Shown one piece after another: positions 34,749 through 43,348 of a DNA stretch of 53,864 bases. The stretch is from contig JAFQLH010000066.1 in the NCBI GenBank assembly GCA_017396665.1, positions 1 to 53,864 of the forward strand, written 5' to 3'. A model generated the notes under the pieces. That model was given only the letters and a program-made list of their open reading frames with translations, did no database searches and was not told where the DNA came from. The position numbers were made by a program, and so were the translations under genes. Every line of letters starts with the position of its first letter. Positions within the stretch are counted from its first letter, which is position 1. This DNA is from Oscillospiraceae bacterium (GTDB lineage: Bacteria > Bacillota > Clostridia > Oscillospirales > Ruminococcaceae).

Positions 34749-34886
34749 GGAAAACTCTTTCTTGAAACTTTTGTTATAAAACTCAGCCCCATAGGGTGTA
34801 CATCACTTAGCGGAGATTATAATCTCTCTTGGTGCATACCCTATGGGGCTGAAATTTGTATAATAAGTTTTAGGAAAGGGTTTTCC
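34749..34886. repeat. 138-bp imperfect palindrome (MITE-like or structured element)
   Basis: The two halves mirror each other around 34817/34818. Perfect arms: GGAAAAC/GTTTTCC at the ends (34749-34755, 34880-34886) and a 15-bp arm TCAGCCCCATAGGGT with its complement (34783-34797, 34838-34852). Arms between and inside are imperfectly paired, with a second small palindrome GAGATTA/TAATCTC near the centre (34813-34826). There is no ORF or long T run. It fills the whole gap between convergent rnr and rluA-type genes. Confidence 0.7.
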
Positions 34887-34899
34887 TCAGTCATTTGGG

Positions 34900-35736
34900 T
34901 TAGTATATAAGCGACGAGATATCCTCAGGCAGCGGCGAGTCAAATTCCATCTGCTCATCTGTAACAGGATGCTTTACGCTCAGATGAGAGCAGTGAAGAG
35001 CCTGCCTGTGAATGTCTGTGCAGTCACCGCCGTACATATCATCACCTGCAAGCGGATATCCTACCGCCGACATATGAACTCTGATTTGATGGGTACGCCC
35101 CGTTATGAGCGTCAGCTCAAGCAAGGTGTACCTGTCATTTGTTTTTATCGGAGTATAAAGCGTCTTTGCCTCCTGCCCGTCCTGACGAATGCACCTTTTT
35201 ATAATGCTGTCTTTTTCTCTGGCTATCGGCAGGTCAACAGAAGAAGCCTCAGTTATCCTTCCGCATACAACTGCGGAGTATCTCTTGTGAATGTTGTATT
35301 GAAGCTTCTTGGCACTGTATGCGTCCTTCGCAACACAGCAAAGCCCCGATGTGTCCCTGTCAAGTCTGTTGACAGGTCTGGAGGTGAGTGATGGGTGCAG
35401 ATAAGAAAAGTAGTTCCCCAGAGTGTCACCCTGATGCTTTATGGAAGGATGAACAGGCATGTTCCCCGGCTTGTCAAAGATTATGAAATACTCGTCCTCG
35501 TATATTATCGGCACACAAAGCGACTCGTTTCCTTCAAGTGTCTTGGTGTCGCTGTGCGAAATTGAAACAACATCTCCTACGCTGACCTTGTCAATAGTCC
35601 TTGCATGGTTGCCGTTTACGCATATCCCCATCGGCTCACGCTTGAGCTTGAGAATGAGTCTCCTCGAAACACCGTTTTGCTTCAGAACATCTTCTACCGC
35701 AAGCCCTTCTTGTCCGACTGAAAACTCAAGTATCAC
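34900..35736 (-). CDS. RluA family pseudouridine synthase
   Basis: A 278-residue RNA-modifying enzyme converting uridine to pseudouridine in rRNA or tRNA. An N-terminal S4-like domain (about 1-60, VSRRLILKLKREPMGICVNG) is followed by the catalytic domain with RLDRDTSG (124-131, catalytic D126) and GRTHQIRVHM. RluD/RluC-like; the target is unknown. The start is GTG at 35736, after AAAAGGAG, overlapping the previous gene's stop by 4 nt (GTGA). It is the last gene of a three-gene operon. Confidence 0.92.
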   Translation of the reverse strand: MILEFSVGQEGLAVEDVLKQNGVSRRLILKLKREPMGICVNGNHARTIDKVSVGDVVSISHSDTKTLEGNESLCVPIIYEDEYFIIFDKPGNMPVHPSIKHQGDTLGNYFSYLHPSLTSRPVNRLDRDTSGLCCVAKDAYSAKKLQYNIHKRYSAVVCGRITEASSVDLPIAREKDSIIKRCIRQDGQEAKTLYTPIKTNDRYTLLELTLITGRTHQIRVHMSAVGYPLAGDDMYGGDCTDIHRQALHCSHLSVKHPVTDEQMEFDSPLPEDISSLIY

Positions 35737-36548
35737 GACTGTTTCTCCTTTTCGGCCAGATATTCGTCTATCTTTTCGGAAGAAATAAGACTCTGACAGA
35801 ATATAGACATACTCATGTTGTAGTACGGAAGTAAAACAAGAATCGGGAAAATAAACACACAAAGAACAAAGTATTTTGTAAAGGAAAAGATAAAGAAAAT
35901 GTATCTGAGAGTGTTTCCCTTCATAAGCTTGAAGGACAGAATAAAGGCGTCAAAGATTTTCACGTCACGCCTGAAAGTCATAATGTACGGAAGAAGCTTG
36001 AGCTTTATTCTCAGAAATACAAATAAGCATAAAAGAAGAATTGAGAACAACAGACTGAGCATAAACATAATAAGGTTTGTGTTGCTCATATGGTCCTTAA
36101 CTCTTTCAATGTAGTACATTACGACAAATACCGACAGTACAAGCGGTATGAACAGTATAGCCTGATATATGATAGACAGCGTCTGAATAAATATTGTCTT
36201 TACATAACTGCCAAAGCTCTGATGTCTCATCGACCATCTTACACCGATGAAGTTTTCACCCGTCGAAAGCCTTGCGTAAACTGTCCTCGAATAGCCAATC
36301 TCAGGCACAAGCATAAGGTAGTAGCATATTATTCTCAATATAAGAAGCACAGCACCCGGAGTGGTTTTTAGATAATCAAAATAAGAGTACTCAAAAGGGG
36401 AGATTAATTCGTAGGAGTGATAGAGCAGAACCTCGCCAAGTATAATAAGCAGACCGATGGAAAGCATCGTGGTGCTTATAGCAATGCAGTTACCCCAGTT
36501 ACCACCGAGCCTTATCGTCGCGAGCTTTTTAATCTGTGCGTTGTTCAT
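35733..36548 (-). CDS. Polytopic membrane protein, DUF975-like
   Basis: 271 residues with about six membrane segments. The N-terminus (MNNAQIKKLATIRLGGNWGNCIAI) resembles DUF975 proteins, multipass proteins of unknown function common in Firmicutes. SD GGAGGTG lies 6 nt before ATG 36548. It is between a histidine phosphatase gene and the RluA gene, the latter coupled by a 4-nt overlap. Family call is tentative. Confidence 0.7.
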   Translation of the reverse strand: MNNAQIKKLATIRLGGNWGNCIAISTTMLSIGLLIILGEVLLYHSYELISPFEYSYFDYLKTTPGAVLLILRIICYYLMLVPEIGYSRTVYARLSTGENFIGVRWSMRHQSFGSYVKTIFIQTLSIIYQAILFIPLVLSVFVVMYYIERVKDHMSNTNLIMFMLSLLFSILLLCLFVFLRIKLKLLPYIMTFRRDVKIFDAFILSFKLMKGNTLRYIFFIFSFTKYFVLCVFIFPILVLLPYYNMSMSIFCQSLISSEKIDEYLAEKEKQS

Positions 36549-36579
36549 GTCTTCACCTCCCGATTAATATGTTTTAAGC

Positions 36580-37212
36580 CTATTCTTCCTCGTCAGCCAT
36601 AAGATATGGGAACTTTCCAAGTATCTCAAAGCAGTTTGACCTCTGCCACATATCCGCCGTAACAAGAACCTCGTAGCCTTCGCCGAAATCACAAGGAAAC
36701 TCCATAGGCGAAAGCTTTGGCAAGCCGAAGCAGCTGAGGATGTTCATAATCATTCCGCCGTGTGTCACAACAGCAGTGCTTGTTATGCCAAGCTTCATCA
36801 TGTCACTTATGATAAAGTCCATTGCCCAGTAGCATCTCTCAACAACATCTCTCATAGACTCACCGTTAGGTGGGGGATTGTCAAGTCCGCCCTTGAGAAA
36901 GCTCTTGTAGTCTTCTCTGTCCATAAGCTCAACGGCACGCTTGTTCTCAAAGTCGCCGAAATTCATCTCACGAAGCTCAGGAACAAGACGCATTGTGCAG
37001 TTTGTGTAAATAAGCTCAGCCGTCTCCCTGCACCTCTTGAGAGGGGAAACATATATCTTTTCAGCGTAAGGATATTTGTACTTTGATACCTTTTCCAGAA
37101 GCTCAAGCCTGCCCTGTTCACAAAGTCCCTCGTCAGTAAGACCTATGTATTTGCCGTCAAGATTGCCCTGGGTAAGTCCGTGTCTGATAAACTGAATTCT
37201 GTAAGCCTTCAT
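36580..37212 (-). CDS. Histidine phosphatase family protein
   Basis: 210 residues of the phosphoglycerate mutase-like branch. The catalytic RHG motif is at R10-H11-G12, followed by LTQGN; further conserved parts are SPLKRCRETAE, REMNFGDFENK and the second catalytic His in VVTHGGM. Members act on small phosphorylated metabolites (phosphoglycerate, cobalamin phosphate, sugar phosphates); the substrate here cannot be fixed. First gene of an operon with the DUF975-like and RluA genes. Divergent from apbE. Confidence 0.87.
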   Translation of the reverse strand: MKAYRIQFIRHGLTQGNLDGKYIGLTDEGLCEQGRLELLEKVSKYKYPYAEKIYVSPLKRCRETAELIYTNCTMRLVPELREMNFGDFENKRAVELMDREDYKSFLKGGLDNPPPNGESMRDVVERCYWAMDFIISDMMKLGITSTAVVTHGGMIMNILSCFGLPKLSPMEFPCDFGEGYEVLVTADMWQRSNCFEILGKFPYLMADEEE

Positions 37213-37260
37213 TATTTCTCATCCTTCTAAAAAATATGTGTATTTCTACTAAAAAAGCAC

Positions 37261-37289
37261 TTTACAAAAGTAAAAAAATCGTATATAAT
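37261..37289 (+). promoter_or_regulatory. SigA promoter of the apbE-rnf operon
   Basis: TTTACA (37261-37266), 17-nt spacer, TATAAT (37284-37289). A leader of about 95 nt precedes apbE. No terminator is seen between apbE and rnfC. Confidence 0.65.
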
Positions 37290-37391
37290 AATCTTTATAA
37301 ATGGAATACAGGTGTAAATGAATACAACGTAAGAATATTGTATCACAATTTTCTGATAAATTCAACTGTCCCGGAAAGGACTGTGAGATTT

Positions 37392-38396
37392 TTGATAAGT
37401 AAATCAAAAAGCATTGCCGTAATCGTAATCCTGCTTGCCGTACTCGTCGTGCTCGCCCTCTTGTATAGAGGGAATAAAGCAGAGGAGCAGTTTGAGCAGG
37501 GAACAACAATGGCTATGGATACAGTTTTCATGGTAAAGGTTGCAGGCGATAAACCCGACGGGTATATTGAGCTTGTAAATAAGCTCGATGCTGCCCTGGA
37601 TGTTTACGACAAAGGCTCTGAAATATATAAGCTTAATGCACAGCAAAATGCAAACGCTTCGGATGTCCTGCTTGACGCAGTAAAATCCTCACTGCAAGCG
37701 GAAGAAAAGCTGTCATCGGTAAGTATAACAGCAGGCGGACTTATAAAACTGTGGGATGTAAACGGCGATAATCCTACTGTGCCGGATGAAGACGACATAC
37801 AAAAGGAGCTGTCCTTTGTAGGAAAAGATAAGATAACTTTAAGCGGCAACAGTATTACGCTTATGGAAGGAACAAAGCTTAATCTGGGCTGCTGTGCGAA
37901 AGGCTATGCCTGTGACATTATTGAGAAAAAGCTTAGTGAAAATAACGTAAGCTGTGCAATCGTGACGTTTGGCTCGTCTACACTTTTGTATGGAAAAAAG
38001 CCCGACGGCGAGAGATTTGTAACAGCAGTTACAAATCCGTTTGAACCGTCTGAAACACTGCTGACAGTGAAAACAGATGAGTGCTTTATCTCAACCTCAG
38101 GCGGCTATGAAAGATTTTTTGAACAAAACGGAAAAACCTATAGCCATATATTCGACCTTGAAACAGGCTATCCTGCCGATACCGATATTATGTCAGTTAC
38201 CGTTATATGCGATAGCGGAATAATGAGCGATATGCTCTCAACAGAGCTTTATATCGGCGGAACTGAGATGGTGAAGGAGTATCTTGCATCGGACGAATAT
38301 ATGATAATTGCTATTGATAAGAACAAGAATATCTATGCCTCTGATAAGCTCTCAGAGAGCATAACACTTAAGGATAAAAGCTTCACACTTAAATAA
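37392..38396 (+). CDS. apbE: FAD:protein FMN transferase (ApbE), membrane-anchored
   Basis: A 334-residue flavin transferase that attaches FMN covalently to Thr of RnfG, RnfD and similar proteins, using FAD as donor, outside the cytoplasmic membrane. An N-terminal membrane anchor (about 7-25) is followed by the ApbE domain with GTTMAMDTVF, SVSITAGGLIKLWD, NLGCCAKGYACDII and the Mg-binding THIFD-like YSHIFDLETGYPAD. Start: TTG 37392, about 11 nt after AAAGGA; GTG 37383 is in frame but only 2 nt from the SD. It sits 28 nt before rnfC, and RnfG/RnfD carry the expected Thr sites, so these are its likely substrates. Confidence 0.9.
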   Translation: MISKSKSIAVIVILLAVLVVLALLYRGNKAEEQFEQGTTMAMDTVFMVKVAGDKPDGYIELVNKLDAALDVYDKGSEIYKLNAQQNANASDVLLDAVKSSLQAEEKLSSVSITAGGLIKLWDVNGDNPTVPDEDDIQKELSFVGKDKITLSGNSITLMEGTKLNLGCCAKGYACDIIEKKLSENNVSCAIVTFGSSTLLYGKKPDGERFVTAVTNPFEPSETLLTVKTDECFISTSGGYERFFEQNGKTYSHIFDLETGYPADTDIMSVTVICDSGIMSDMLSTELYIGGTEMVKEYLASDEYMIIAIDKNKNIYASDKLSESITLKDKSFTLK

Positions 38397-38423
38397 CGCA
38401 ACTTAATGATTGGAGGAATATAT

Positions 38424-39710
38424 ATGCCATTCTTCGGAATACACCTTCCGCATAAAAAGGGAACAGCCCAGTCAGCGACAGTAAAGCTGCCACTGCCTGA
38501 AGTTGTGAAAATCCCTATGTCACAGCATATGGGAACACCCTGCGAGCCGACAGTTAAGGTCGGAGATACAGTAACGGTAGGGCAGAAGATAGGCGATAGT
38601 ACAGCTTTTATGTCAACACCTGTCCACTCATCAGTTTCAGGTACAGTAAAAGCTATCGGGGATTACCTCCTCGCAAGCGGAAAGGTCTGCAAGGCGGTCG
38701 TAATTGAAACAGACGGAAACCAGACTGTTTCAGAAGATGTAAAGCCTCCGCAGGTCGATGACCTCAAAAGCTTTATAGCAGCTATAAAGGAAAGCGGCTG
38801 CTGCGGACTTGGCGGTGCAGGCTTCCCGACACATATCAAGCTCAATGTCGATATTAAGGATAAGCCGATAGATTCGCTTGTAATAAATGCCGCAGAGTGT
38901 GAGCCTTACATAACAAGCGACTGCAGAGAGATTATCGAAAGACCTGACGATGTCATCGACGGCATTAAGCAGGTTATGAAATATCTCGAAATAGAAAACG
39001 CATACATATGTATCGAAAAGAATAAGCCCGAAGCAATAAAGCTTATGAAGGAGAAAACAGCATCCGAGGGTAATATAAAAGTCGTACCGCTCAGAGCATC
39101 TTACCCGCAGGGTGCAGAAAAGGTCGTCGCATATTCCGCAACCGGCAGAATAGTAGGCGAGGGCGAGCTTCCTTCGGCAAAGGGAATAATCGTTCTCAAT
39201 GTCTCAACAGCAGGCTTTATCTCACGTTATCTTAAAACAGGAATGCCGCTTGTCGAGAAAAGATTAACACTCGACGGAGATGCGTTCAGAACACCTTGTA
39301 ACGTAATGGCTCTCGTAGGAACACCCGTAAGTAAGCTTATTAAGTTTGCCGACGGCGCCGAAGGTGCAATCGCAAAGCTTATTGCAGGCGGCCCTATGAT
39401 GGGTATGTGCCTCTATGATTTTGAAACACCTGTAACAAAAACCAACAACGCAATCTTAGGCTTTACTGAAAAGCTTGCAGTCAGAAAGGAAGAACAAACA
39501 GCCTGTATCCATTGCGGACGCTGTGTGTCAGCCTGCCCGATGAAGCTTATGCCTAATGAAATCGCTAAGGCGTATGAGGCAAAGGATGCCGATATGCTCA
39601 GAAAGCTAAAGCTCAATCTGTGTATGAATTGCGGAAGCTGTAGCTATGTATGTCCGGCAAGAAGAAATGTCGCAGAAACAAACCAGCTCGCAAAGGGACT
39701 TATACGATAA
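38424..39710 (+). CDS. rnfC: Rnf complex subunit C
   Basis: 428-residue peripheral subunit that takes electrons between NAD+ and the iron-sulfur chain of the Rnf ferredoxin:NAD+ oxidoreductase. Parts: an N-terminal RnfC barrel, an NADH/FMN-binding domain (GLGGAGFPTHIK, AAECEPYITSD), a SLBB domain, and two [4Fe-4S] motifs at C361/C364/C367/C371 and C400/C403/C406/C410. ATG 38424 follows GGAGG. First Rnf gene, order C-D-G-E-A-B as in Clostridium. Confidence 0.96.
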   Translation: MPFFGIHLPHKKGTAQSATVKLPLPEVVKIPMSQHMGTPCEPTVKVGDTVTVGQKIGDSTAFMSTPVHSSVSGTVKAIGDYLLASGKVCKAVVIETDGNQTVSEDVKPPQVDDLKSFIAAIKESGCCGLGGAGFPTHIKLNVDIKDKPIDSLVINAAECEPYITSDCREIIERPDDVIDGIKQVMKYLEIENAYICIEKNKPEAIKLMKEKTASEGNIKVVPLRASYPQGAEKVVAYSATGRIVGEGELPSAKGIIVLNVSTAGFISRYLKTGMPLVEKRLTLDGDAFRTPCNVMALVGTPVSKLIKFADGAEGAIAKLIAGGPMMGMCLYDFETPVTKTNNAILGFTEKLAVRKEEQTACIHCGRCVSACPMKLMPNEIAKAYEAKDADMLRKLKLNLCMNCGSCSYVCPARRNVAETNQLAKGLIR

Positions 39711-39729
39711 AGGAAAGGAGTAACGCTTA

Positions 39730-40674
39730 TTGCGTGTGAACAGTATGGAAAAGCTTTTAGTATCTCCTTCACCGCACATCAGGAATGATGTATCAACTGC
39801 GAAGATTATGGGCCACGTTATGATAGGTCTGCTTCCTGCAGTAATTGCGGCAACAGTAATATTCGGCGGAAAAGCTCTTATGCTCATAGGCTTCTGTATA
39901 GCCGTAGCCGTTATTCTCGAACGTATCTCAGGCGCTATAATGAAACGCCCCGATACAACAGGCGATTTGTCAGCAGCAGTAACAGGTCTGATATTTGCAC
40001 TTAACCTCCCGCCAACGCTACCTTTCTGGATAGCGCTTATAGGTCTGTTCTTTGCAATTGTCGTGACAAAAATGCTCTTTGGCGGACTTGGCTGTAATTT
40101 TGCAAACCCTGCAATCGTCGGAAGAATTGTCATTACGCTCTCGTTTACATCAGCTATGACAACATGGTCTGAGCCATTTTCCTCGGACGTTACAACAATG
40201 GCAACTCCGCTTGCGTCACGCTCAGCAGACTATTTTGATATGTTCATCGGAACAACAAGCGGCTGTATCGGTGAAACAAGTGCACTCGCACTGATTTTCG
40301 GATTTGTGTATCTCTGTGCAGTGAAGGTTATAACCCCTTCAACACCTGTCGCATATGTCGGAACCGTTGCACTGTTTTCCTGGATAGCAGGCGTCGACCC
40401 TCTGTACCAGGTGCTCGCAGGCGGACTTCTGCTCGGCGCAATCTTTATGGCAACTGACTATGTAACAACCCCTGTAACCCAGACAGGTAAAATAATCTTC
40501 GGTATCGGCTGCGGTATAATTACCTGCGTAATAAGACTCTATGGCTCGTACCCTGAAGGCGTGTCCTTCTCAATTCTTATAATGAACATCGTAACTCCGT
40601 ATATTGATATGCTTTGCCGTACAAAGCCGGTCGGTGCTAAGAAGCCGGCAAAACCACAGAAGGAGGGGATGTAG
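39730..40674 (+). CDS. rnfD: Rnf complex subunit D
   Basis: 314-residue integral membrane subunit (about nine to ten segments) that carries covalent FMN and forms part of the ion channel. The flavinylation candidate is T159 in TTMATPL, the place of the modified Thr in other RnfD proteins. The start is TTG 39730, 9 nt after AAAGGAG; ATG 39745 is the alternative but 24 nt from the SD. Ends 1 nt before rnfG. Confidence 0.93.
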   Translation: MRVNSMEKLLVSPSPHIRNDVSTAKIMGHVMIGLLPAVIAATVIFGGKALMLIGFCIAVAVILERISGAIMKRPDTTGDLSAAVTGLIFALNLPPTLPFWIALIGLFFAIVVTKMLFGGLGCNFANPAIVGRIVITLSFTSAMTTWSEPFSSDVTTMATPLASRSADYFDMFIGTTSGCIGETSALALIFGFVYLCAVKVITPSTPVAYVGTVALFSWIAGVDPLYQVLAGGLLLGAIFMATDYVTTPVTQTGKIIFGIGCGIITCVIRLYGSYPEGVSFSILIMNIVTPYIDMLCRTKPVGAKKPAKPQKEGM

Positions 40675-40675
40675 T

Positions 40676-41221
40676 ATGAAAGATAAAATACTCCCGTCAC
40701 TCGTTTTGTGTATAATCTGTGCGGTCGTCTGCGGTCTGCTCGTAGGTGCATATGAGCTTACATATGTCGATACAACAGGCGTTATGACCGATGAGCTTAC
40801 AAAGGGCTGCGACAGTATCTATGCGGATACCGAGTTTGAAATTCTTAAAGACGAAAACGGCGAAGTCGTTACTTTCGACGGTGTTACAACAGTAATTGTC
40901 CCGACAGGTGACGAAAAGGTCTGTGTGTTTGAAGTCATGGCAGACGGATACAGCAAGAACGGAATCCATGTCCTTGTCGGCGTGAACGAAGACCTCACGG
41001 TAGCAGGTGTGTATTTCCTCTCCTGCGGCGAAACCCCGGGTGTCGGTACAAAAACACAGGACAAAGGCTACCTCGCAAAATATGAAGGAATAACGGCTGA
41101 CGAAATTGATAAAATCGATAATCTCACAGGCGCTACATATTCCTCTAAGGGATTCAAAAAAGCCGTAAAGTGTGCTATCGAATGCTATGAGCAGAATAAG
41201 GAGGCGATTTTTAATGAGTAA
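40676..41221 (+). CDS. rnfG: Rnf complex subunit G (flavoprotein)
   Basis: 181-residue subunit with one N-terminal membrane segment (about 8-27) and an extracytoplasmic FMN-binding domain. The ApbE target motif is LTGATYSS with probable flavinylated T154. CGETPGVGTK is conserved. ATG 40676 is 6-8 nt after AAGGAGGGG. Overlaps rnfE by 8 nt. Confidence 0.95.
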   Translation: MKDKILPSLVLCIICAVVCGLLVGAYELTYVDTTGVMTDELTKGCDSIYADTEFEILKDENGEVVTFDGVTTVIVPTGDEKVCVFEVMADGYSKNGIHVLVGVNEDLTVAGVYFLSCGETPGVGTKTQDKGYLAKYEGITADEIDKIDNLTGATYSSKGFKKAVKCAIECYEQNKEAIFNE

Positions 41222-41921
41222 TTCTTCCGCAAAAGGCTCAATGTTTGAGCTGACAAAGGGTATCATTAAAGAAAACCCCGTATTGGTAGGTCTCCTCGGT
41301 ATGTGTCCTACACTCGCTGTTACAAATCAGGCGATAAACGGACTGGGTATGGGCGTCGCTACAACGTTCGTGCTTATCTGCTCGAATATCGTTATCTCGC
41401 TTCTGAAGAAGGTTATCCCTTCAACAGTAAGACTTCCAAGCTTTATCGTAATTATCGCAGGCTTCGTTACTCTTATCGAGTTTTTGCTCAAGTGCTATCT
41501 GCCGACAATCTATTCAGCACTCGGAATATTCTTGCCGCTTATTACAGTAAACTGTATAATCCTTGGCAGAGCAGAAGCGTTTGCCTCAAAGAATAAGGTC
41601 GTAGCTTCTGCCCTCGACGGACTTGGAATGGGTATCGGCTTTACTATCGCACTGTTTGCAATGGGAAGTATAAGAGAAATCCTCGGTGCAGGCAGCTTTA
41701 TGGGAATGAAGATTCCTGTGCTCTGCGATAACTCAATGGTTATGTTCATAATGCCGGCAGGCGGATTCTTCGTGCTCGGCTGTATAATAGCACTTGTCAA
41801 TAAGCTTGCAAATAAAAAGCCACCTGCAGAGCTCGGCTGTTCAGGCTGTCCTCATGCAGATAGCTGCAAGAATATCGGTGCTTGTGAAAATAAAGAAGCT
41901 ACACAGGGAGGTGCACAGTAA
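41214..41921 (+). CDS. rnfE: Rnf complex subunit E
   Basis: 235-residue membrane subunit with about six segments, homologous to RnfA and NqrD, forming the ion-translocating core with RnfA and RnfD. Conserved NPVLVGLLGMCPTLAVT and LPLITVNCIILGRAEAFA are visible. The C-terminus carries an extra Cys-rich tail (CSGCPHADSCKNIGACENK), a less usual feature that may be a small metal site. Overlaps rnfG by 8 nt and rnfA by 1 nt. Confidence 0.94.
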   Translation: MSNSSAKGSMFELTKGIIKENPVLVGLLGMCPTLAVTNQAINGLGMGVATTFVLICSNIVISLLKKVIPSTVRLPSFIVIIAGFVTLIEFLLKCYLPTIYSALGIFLPLITVNCIILGRAEAFASKNKVVASALDGLGMGIGFTIALFAMGSIREILGAGSFMGMKIPVLCDNSMVMFIMPAGGFFVLGCIIALVNKLANKKPPAELGCSGCPHADSCKNIGACENKEATQGGAQ

Positions 41922-42493
41922 TGGAATATATCCTCATACTCGTGGGAACTGTCCTCGTGAATAATATCGTGCTCTCTCAGTTTATGGGCATCTGTGCATT
42001 CCTCGGAGTTTCAAAGCAGATGAAAAGCTCTCTCGGAATGGGCGCAGCAGTTATCTTCGTAATGGTCTGCGCAACGCTGTGTACATACCCGATTTATATG
42101 CTTCTCGAGAAGTTTGAAATAACCTATCTCAAAACTGTAGCGTTCATTCTCGTAATCGCCCTGTTTGTACAGATGGTAGAAATGATTCTCAAAAAGGTTA
42201 TGCCACCGCTCTATAAAGCTCTCGGCATCTATCTCCCGCTCATTACAACAAACTGTGCAGTTTTAGGTGTAACAATCACAAATGTGGACGAAAGCTATAA
42301 CCTCGCACAGTCAGTAGTAAACGCACTCGGAACAGGTATTGGATTTACTCTCGCACTCCTGCTGTTTTCGGGTGTGCGTTCAAAAATCAACGACTCAAAA
42401 ATCCCCGAAACCTTCCGTGGTGTCCCTGCAACACTTATCGCCGCTTCAATCGTCTCCTTGAGCTTTATGGGCTTTTCGGGACTTATCGGTTAG
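41921..42493 (+). CDS. rnfA: Rnf complex subunit A
   Basis: 190-residue six-segment membrane subunit. Signature parts: NNIVLSQFMGICAFLGVS and LPLITTNCAVLGV, each holding one of the cysteines that ligate the intramembrane [2Fe-2S] cluster shared with RnfE. The start codon overlaps the rnfE stop (TAATG). Normal length. Confidence 0.96.
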   Translation: MEYILILVGTVLVNNIVLSQFMGICAFLGVSKQMKSSLGMGAAVIFVMVCATLCTYPIYMLLEKFEITYLKTVAFILVIALFVQMVEMILKKVMPPLYKALGIYLPLITTNCAVLGVTITNVDESYNLAQSVVNALGTGIGFTLALLLFSGVRSKINDSKIPETFRGVPATLIAASIVSLSFMGFSGLIG

Positions 42494-42509
42494 AACAGGA
42501 GGCAGATAA

Positions 42510-43298
42510 ATGGACTATATAATTCCTATCTTGATATTTGCCGCATTGGGCATAGCCGCAGGCGTGTTGCTTACAATCGTGTCTAAGGTGTTTGCAGTAA
42601 AAACAGACGAAAGACTCGAAGCTCTGCAGGAAGCACTTCCGCAGATTAACTGTGGCTCGTGCGGTTTCTCAGGCTGTAATGCGTACGCTGAAGCAATCCT
42701 TGAAGGAAAGGCAGAGCCTAACCTCTGTAAGCCGGGCGGAAACGAATCAGCTCAGAAAATTGCGGAAATCCTCGGCGTCGGAGTAGGCGAAGTAGAACAG
42801 CAGGTCGCATTTGTTCGTTGCCTCGGAAACTGTAATGTTACAACACATAAGTATACCTTTACAGGTTCGCATAGCTGTCGTTCATCAAATAACTATTACA
42901 ACGGCAGTAAGGTGTGTACAAGCGGTTGCCTCGGCTACGGTGACTGTGTCGCAGTCTGTCCTTCCAATGCCATCAGCATCATAGACGGCGTAGCAGTCGT
43001 AAATCAGAACATCTGTACAGGCTGTGGACTGTGTGCAAAAACCTGTCCGAATGCCCTGATAGCAATCAGAAACAGAAGCCAGCAGTACGAAGTAGGTTGT
43101 CGCTCAACTGCAATAGGAAAGGTGACAAGGAGCGTCTGCTCAGTAGGCTGTATAGGCTGTAAGATGTGCGAAAAAAAATGTCCGAGCGGTGCTATAACCG
43201 TTGAAGATAACTTCGCAAGAATCGACTACTCCAAGTGTACAAACTGCGGAGAATGTGCCAAGGCTTGTAAAATCGGAGCAATCAAGAAAATCGTATAA
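42510..43298 (+). CDS. rnfB: Rnf complex subunit B (ferredoxin-type)
   Basis: 262-residue iron-sulfur subunit that accepts electrons from reduced ferredoxin. N-terminal membrane anchor (about 5-27), a Fe-S domain (CGSCGFSGCNAYAEAIL...C), and ferredoxin-like 4Fe-4S motifs CTGCGLCAKTC, CIGCKMCEKKC and CTNCGECAKAC. Such cysteine-rich length is typical of clostridial RnfB. SD AGGAGG, ATG 42510. Last gene, followed by a strong terminator. Confidence 0.96.
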   Translation: MDYIIPILIFAALGIAAGVLLTIVSKVFAVKTDERLEALQEALPQINCGSCGFSGCNAYAEAILEGKAEPNLCKPGGNESAQKIAEILGVGVGEVEQQVAFVRCLGNCNVTTHKYTFTGSHSCRSSNNYYNGSKVCTSGCLGYGDCVAVCPSNAISIIDGVAVVNQNICTGCGLCAKTCPNALIAIRNRSQQYEVGCRSTAIGKVTRSVCSVGCIGCKMCEKKCPSGAITVEDNFARIDYSKCTNCGECAKACKIGAIKKIV

Positions 43299-43302
43299 AA
43301 TA

Positions 43303-43338
43303 TCAAAGACCTTACCGGATTCCGGTAAGGTCTTTTTA
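43303..43338. terminator. Terminator after rnfB, also near the end of the dockerin gene
   Basis: A 13-bp stem AAAGACCTTACCG/CGGTAAGGTCTTT (43305-43317, 43323-43335) with five T. The opposite strand also has an A/T-rich tail, so it can act on both converging transcripts. Confidence 0.9.
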
Positions 43339-43348
43339 CTGTGTGTAT

